The notes under the pieces were generated by a model. That model searched no databases. It saw only the letters and a list, made by a program, of their open reading frames with translations, and had not been told where the DNA came from. From JBELHR01 sp049607205 (lineage in GTDB: Bacteria; Bacteroidota; Bacteroidia; Flavobacteriales; Flavobacteriaceae): 64,000 nucleotides of DNA. The stretch spans positions 99,432 through 163,431 of the forward strand of contig JBMYWH010000002.1 in assembly GCA_049607205.1 (NCBI GenBank), in the 5' to 3' direction. Shown here piece by piece: positions 62,036 through 64,000 of the stretch. The stretch's first letter is position 1. Every line of letters starts with the position of its first letter. Both the position numbers and the translations under genes were made by a program.

Positions 62036-62635
62036 TTAATTTGTTTCGAGATGATTGTTTAAGATTTTTATTCCTTTAGAGGTACATATCCCAAAAAGGA
62101 AGTGAGTGATTACTTGTTTGAATAAATATGGTAATTCGAATTGCTCAACAGGGAAGATCAAAGGGTCCTTGGTGATGTTCATCGAGGCATAGTAAATGCG
62201 AGAAGCAAAGTCGATGTCTACTTCACTGCGATATAATTTGAGCTCCTGTCCTCTTAAAAGATTCTCTTTTAAACAGGTCATGATCACCCCAAGTTGTTTA
62301 ACTTGAATGTCACAGTATATTTCTGGATAAAACTTTTGAAGTTGATATCGGGCGATGGGTTTTTGCTTTGCTAAAGTGGAGATAATATAATCCCTGATAG
62401 AAAAGAATTCATCAATAGGGTTCTCTCCAGTGCCATAGATAGAAGCAGCACCCTGGGAAATCTTGCTAAAAATTGTGTGAATTGTCGCCTCAACCAAAGC
62501 AGTCTTGTTCTCAAAATGAGAGTAGATTGTCTTTTTAGAAATCCCCATGTCTTGGGCAATCACGTCCATGGTGACTGTTTTGAATCCCAATTCGAGGAAG
62601 AGCTCTGAAGCTCTTTGAATTATTTTATTTTGCAT
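62036..62635 (-). CDS. TetR/AcrR family repressor of the efflux operon
   Basis: 199 residues; N-terminal HTH (ASELFLELGFKTVTMDVIAQDMGISKKTIYSHFENK in two helices) and an all-helical ligand domain. It is the first gene of the operon tetR-tolC-adaptor-permease, so it probably represses its own promoter. Several palindromes lie upstream at 62644-62719. Confidence 0.92.
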   Translation of the reverse strand: MQNKIIQRASELFLELGFKTVTMDVIAQDMGISKKTIYSHFENKTALVEATIHTIFSKISQGAASIYGTGENPIDEFFSIRDYIISTLAKQKPIARYQLQKFYPEIYCDIQVKQLGVIMTCLKENLLRGQELKLYRSEVDIDFASRIYYASMNITKDPLIFPVEQFELPYLFKQVITHFLFGICTSKGIKILNNHLETN

Positions 62636-62643
62636 AAAGTTGG

Positions 62644-62655
62644 TTGTTGCAACAA
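62644..62655. promoter_or_regulatory. Palindrome next to the tetR start
   Basis: TTGTTGCAACAA is a perfect 12-base palindrome nine bases upstream of the tetR ATG; a possible TetR operator. Confidence 0.4.
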
Positions 62656-62701
62656 AAATAGGGAGTTGGAAACTTTAAAAACAAAAAAAGTTTCTAAAGT
62701 T

Positions 62702-62723
62702 TTTGTTAAATTTAACAAAGCTA
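62702..62723. promoter_or_regulatory. 18-base palindrome overlapping the efflux operon -7 box
   Basis: TTTGTTAAATTTAACAAA (62702-62719) is a perfect palindrome. On the minus strand TAGCTTTG (62723-62716) fits the -7 consensus and shares four bases with it, the layout expected of a repressor site. A third, gapped inverted repeat GAAACTTT/AAAGTTTC lies at 62669-62694. Confidence 0.5.
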
Positions 62724-62760
62724 AGTTGCATTAGTTTAAATTTACCTCAAAAAAGAGATT

Positions 62761-63732
62761 TTGGATTTAATACAGTATAGAGAATTGTTTCTTACTTATC
62801 TGGAGAAACACCCCTTTGAGAAATCACCTGTTAAATTATATGAACCCGTTGATTATATTCTAAGTATAGGAGGGAAGCGAATGAGGCCTATCTTGACTTT
62901 GATGGCTTGCGAGCTTTTTGGTGGTACTCCTGATAAAGCGCTAGATGCTGCAATGGCGGTAGAGGTATTTCACAATTTCACTTTGCTTCATGACGATATT
63001 ATGGACGATGCTCCACTTAGAAGGTCTCAGCAAACTGTACATGAAAAATGGGATGTGAATACTGCCATACTTTCTGGAGATGTAATGATGATTCAATCAT
63101 ATGAGTTTTTACTCAAATATGAAGGTCCGGAACTTGCTAAATTACTTCGTGTTTTCAATACTACGGCCATAGAGGTTTGTGAAGGTCAGCAGATGGATGT
63201 TGATTTTGAATCACTTACTGAGGTTCCTTTGGATTCTTATTTAGAAATGATTAAACTCAAAACTTCTGTCCTAGTGGCATGTGCCTTAAAAATGGGGGCT
63301 ATTATTGCTGGAGCAGATGATAATAATGCACAGCTTATTTATGATTTTGGGTTGAATTTAGGCTTGGCTTTTCAACTACAGGATGATTATTTGGATGCCT
63401 TCGGCGATCCCAAAACCTTCGGAAAACAAGTAGGAGGAGATATTATAGAAAATAAGAAGACCTTCCTATATATAGAAGGATTGAAGATGGCAAATGCTCA
63501 ACAAAAGACTGATTTACTTAACTATTTTTCTTCAACAGATATGGCTCAAGACTTGAAGGTCAGTGAGGTAAAGAAATTGTTTAAGGAAATTGGAGTAGAT
63601 CAAGCAATTTTAGAAGAAATTCAAAATTATACATCAAAAGCCTTAAAGGTTCTTGATGATTTAGCTATGTCTGATTCTTCTAAAAAGAGTTTAAATGAAT
63701 TTGCAAATTACCTGATGAAACGCAGCGTTTAA
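62761..63732 (+). CDS. Polyprenyl (all-trans) diphosphate synthase
   Basis: 323 residues from TTG 62761; no ATG occurs before the catalytic core (the first, 62881, would remove the GGKRMRP motif start). First Asp-rich motif LLHDDIMDD near residue 78-86 and second LQDDYLDAFGD near 212-222, both with the right spacing for a trans-prenyltransferase. Product chain length cannot be told from the sequence; octaprenyl or farnesyl/geranylgeranyl are open. Divergent from the efflux operon. Confidence 0.93.
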   Translation: MDLIQYRELFLTYLEKHPFEKSPVKLYEPVDYILSIGGKRMRPILTLMACELFGGTPDKALDAAMAVEVFHNFTLLHDDIMDDAPLRRSQQTVHEKWDVNTAILSGDVMMIQSYEFLLKYEGPELAKLLRVFNTTAIEVCEGQQMDVDFESLTEVPLDSYLEMIKLKTSVLVACALKMGAIIAGADDNNAQLIYDFGLNLGLAFQLQDDYLDAFGDPKTFGKQVGGDIIENKKTFLYIEGLKMANAQQKTDLLNYFSSTDMAQDLKVSEVKKLFKEIGVDQAILEEIQNYTSKALKVLDDLAMSDSSKKSLNEFANYLMKRSV

Positions 63733-63770
63733 TTTTAAGGTAATTTTATTAAATATTTTAAATAAATGTT

Positions 63771-63800
63771 TTGCTGAAAATATAATTAATCTTAGTTTTG
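63771..63800 (+). promoter_or_regulatory. tRNA-Met promoter
   Basis: TTG (63771-63773), 19 bases, TAGTTTTG (63793-63800), 11 bases before the tRNA. Confidence 0.7.
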
Positions 63801-63811
63801 CAGCACGATTG

Positions 63812-63885
63812 GGACTCATAGCTCAGCTGGTTAGAGCACCTGACTCATAATCAGGGGGTCCAAGGTTCGAGCCCTTGTGGGTCCA
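63812..63885 (+). tRNA. tRNA-Met (CAT), elongator type
   Basis: Cloverleaf: acceptor GGACTCA/TGGGTCC, D stem GCTC/GAGC, anticodon stem CCTGA/TCAGG with loop CTCATAA (anticodon CAT), T arm CAAGG-TTCGAGC-CCTTG, discriminator A. G1-C72 and no GGG in the anticodon stem exclude the initiator. A CAU-anticodon tRNA-Ile is not ruled out. CCA not encoded. Confidence 0.93.
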
Positions 63886-63890
63886 CCCGT

Positions 63891-63920
63891 AAAGCCTTGC
63901 TTTTTAGCAGGGCTTTTTTT
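63891..63920 (+). terminator. Terminator of tRNA-Met
   Basis: Ten-pair stem AAAGCCTTGC / GCAGGGCTTT, loop TTTTTA, T7 run. The last 80 bases of the window show no further gene. Confidence 0.87.
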
Positions 63921-64000
63921 ATGCTTAAAACCTTGATGTCATTGGGTTTGTTCTCTTGTGTAATTCTGTAATTTAGATCGTTTAGTCAAATAGTGATGCT

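Noticed and set aside
1..64000. rRNA genes, riboswitch aptamers, replication origin
   Set aside because: No 16S/23S/5S-like stretches, no recognisable aptamer core and no dnaA-box cluster were seen on reading; subtle aptamers could be missed without a covariance search.

Overview
The window is AT-rich DNA from a Bacteroidota chromosome, most likely of the order Flavobacteriales. Four things point there: promoters of the Bacteroidota type (TTG about 17-19 bases before TAnnTTTG), a type IX secretion sorting domain on a glycosidase, several flavobacterial protein families (DUF6427, DUF3098, DUF5916, DUF6249, DUF6691), and the single-chain glycyl-tRNA synthetase. The genus cannot be fixed by reading alone.

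Layout. 1-9858 is housekeeping: a partial membrane protein and upp, then the tight operon yicC-gmk-nadD-M23 peptidase-GH3-MOSC, then alr/tdk and small conserved genes. 9859-21081 holds cell-envelope proteins, comF, a coiled-coil protein, glyS, tatD, a retropepsin-like protease and the sucA-sucB 2-oxoglutarate dehydrogenase pair. 21225-28051 is an accessory region bounded by two almost identical 159-bp copies of a tRNA-Asn unit (promoter -7 box, tRNA, terminator), with a third, truncated tRNA-Asn copy between them. The left half (21349-24771) is the wreck of an integrative element: an integrase stub, a helicase/nuclease fragment, a frameshifted zinc-metallopeptidase gene with a small secreted partner, and an intact IS3-family (IS407-like) element with a 4-bp target duplication. 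The right half holds a DUF5916 gene broken by one stop codon, a CDGSH protein and a LysE/GAP-like membrane protein.

28186-37990 looks like a beta-glucan utilisation locus: a GH16 glucanase, a membrane-spanning sensor/LuxR-type regulator, a GH5-CBM6-CBM6 enzyme exported by type IX secretion, and two lipoproteins with Fn3-like and PKD domains. There is no SusC/SusD pair in the window. A sulfur-transport (YeeE/YedE) pair lies inside it.

38235-55827 is again core: an AraC regulator, an ECF sigma factor with a membrane partner, lepA, dusB, rbfA with a permease, the mce-ftsX-DUF3098-uppP-truB operon, a threonine dehydrogenase-like protein, a korB without korA, lipoproteins and recX. 55906-62635 is a TetR-controlled RND efflux operon whose pump has four extra predicted membrane helices. 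The window closes with a polyprenyl synthetase and tRNA-Met.

Regulation visible in the sequence: many TAnnTTTG boxes, several so close to the start codon that near-leaderless mRNAs are predicted (glyS, rbfA, mce); bidirectional hairpin terminators between convergent genes; and palindromes upstream of the TetR and ECF sigma genes. All functional calls rest on reading motifs by eye; no database search was run.
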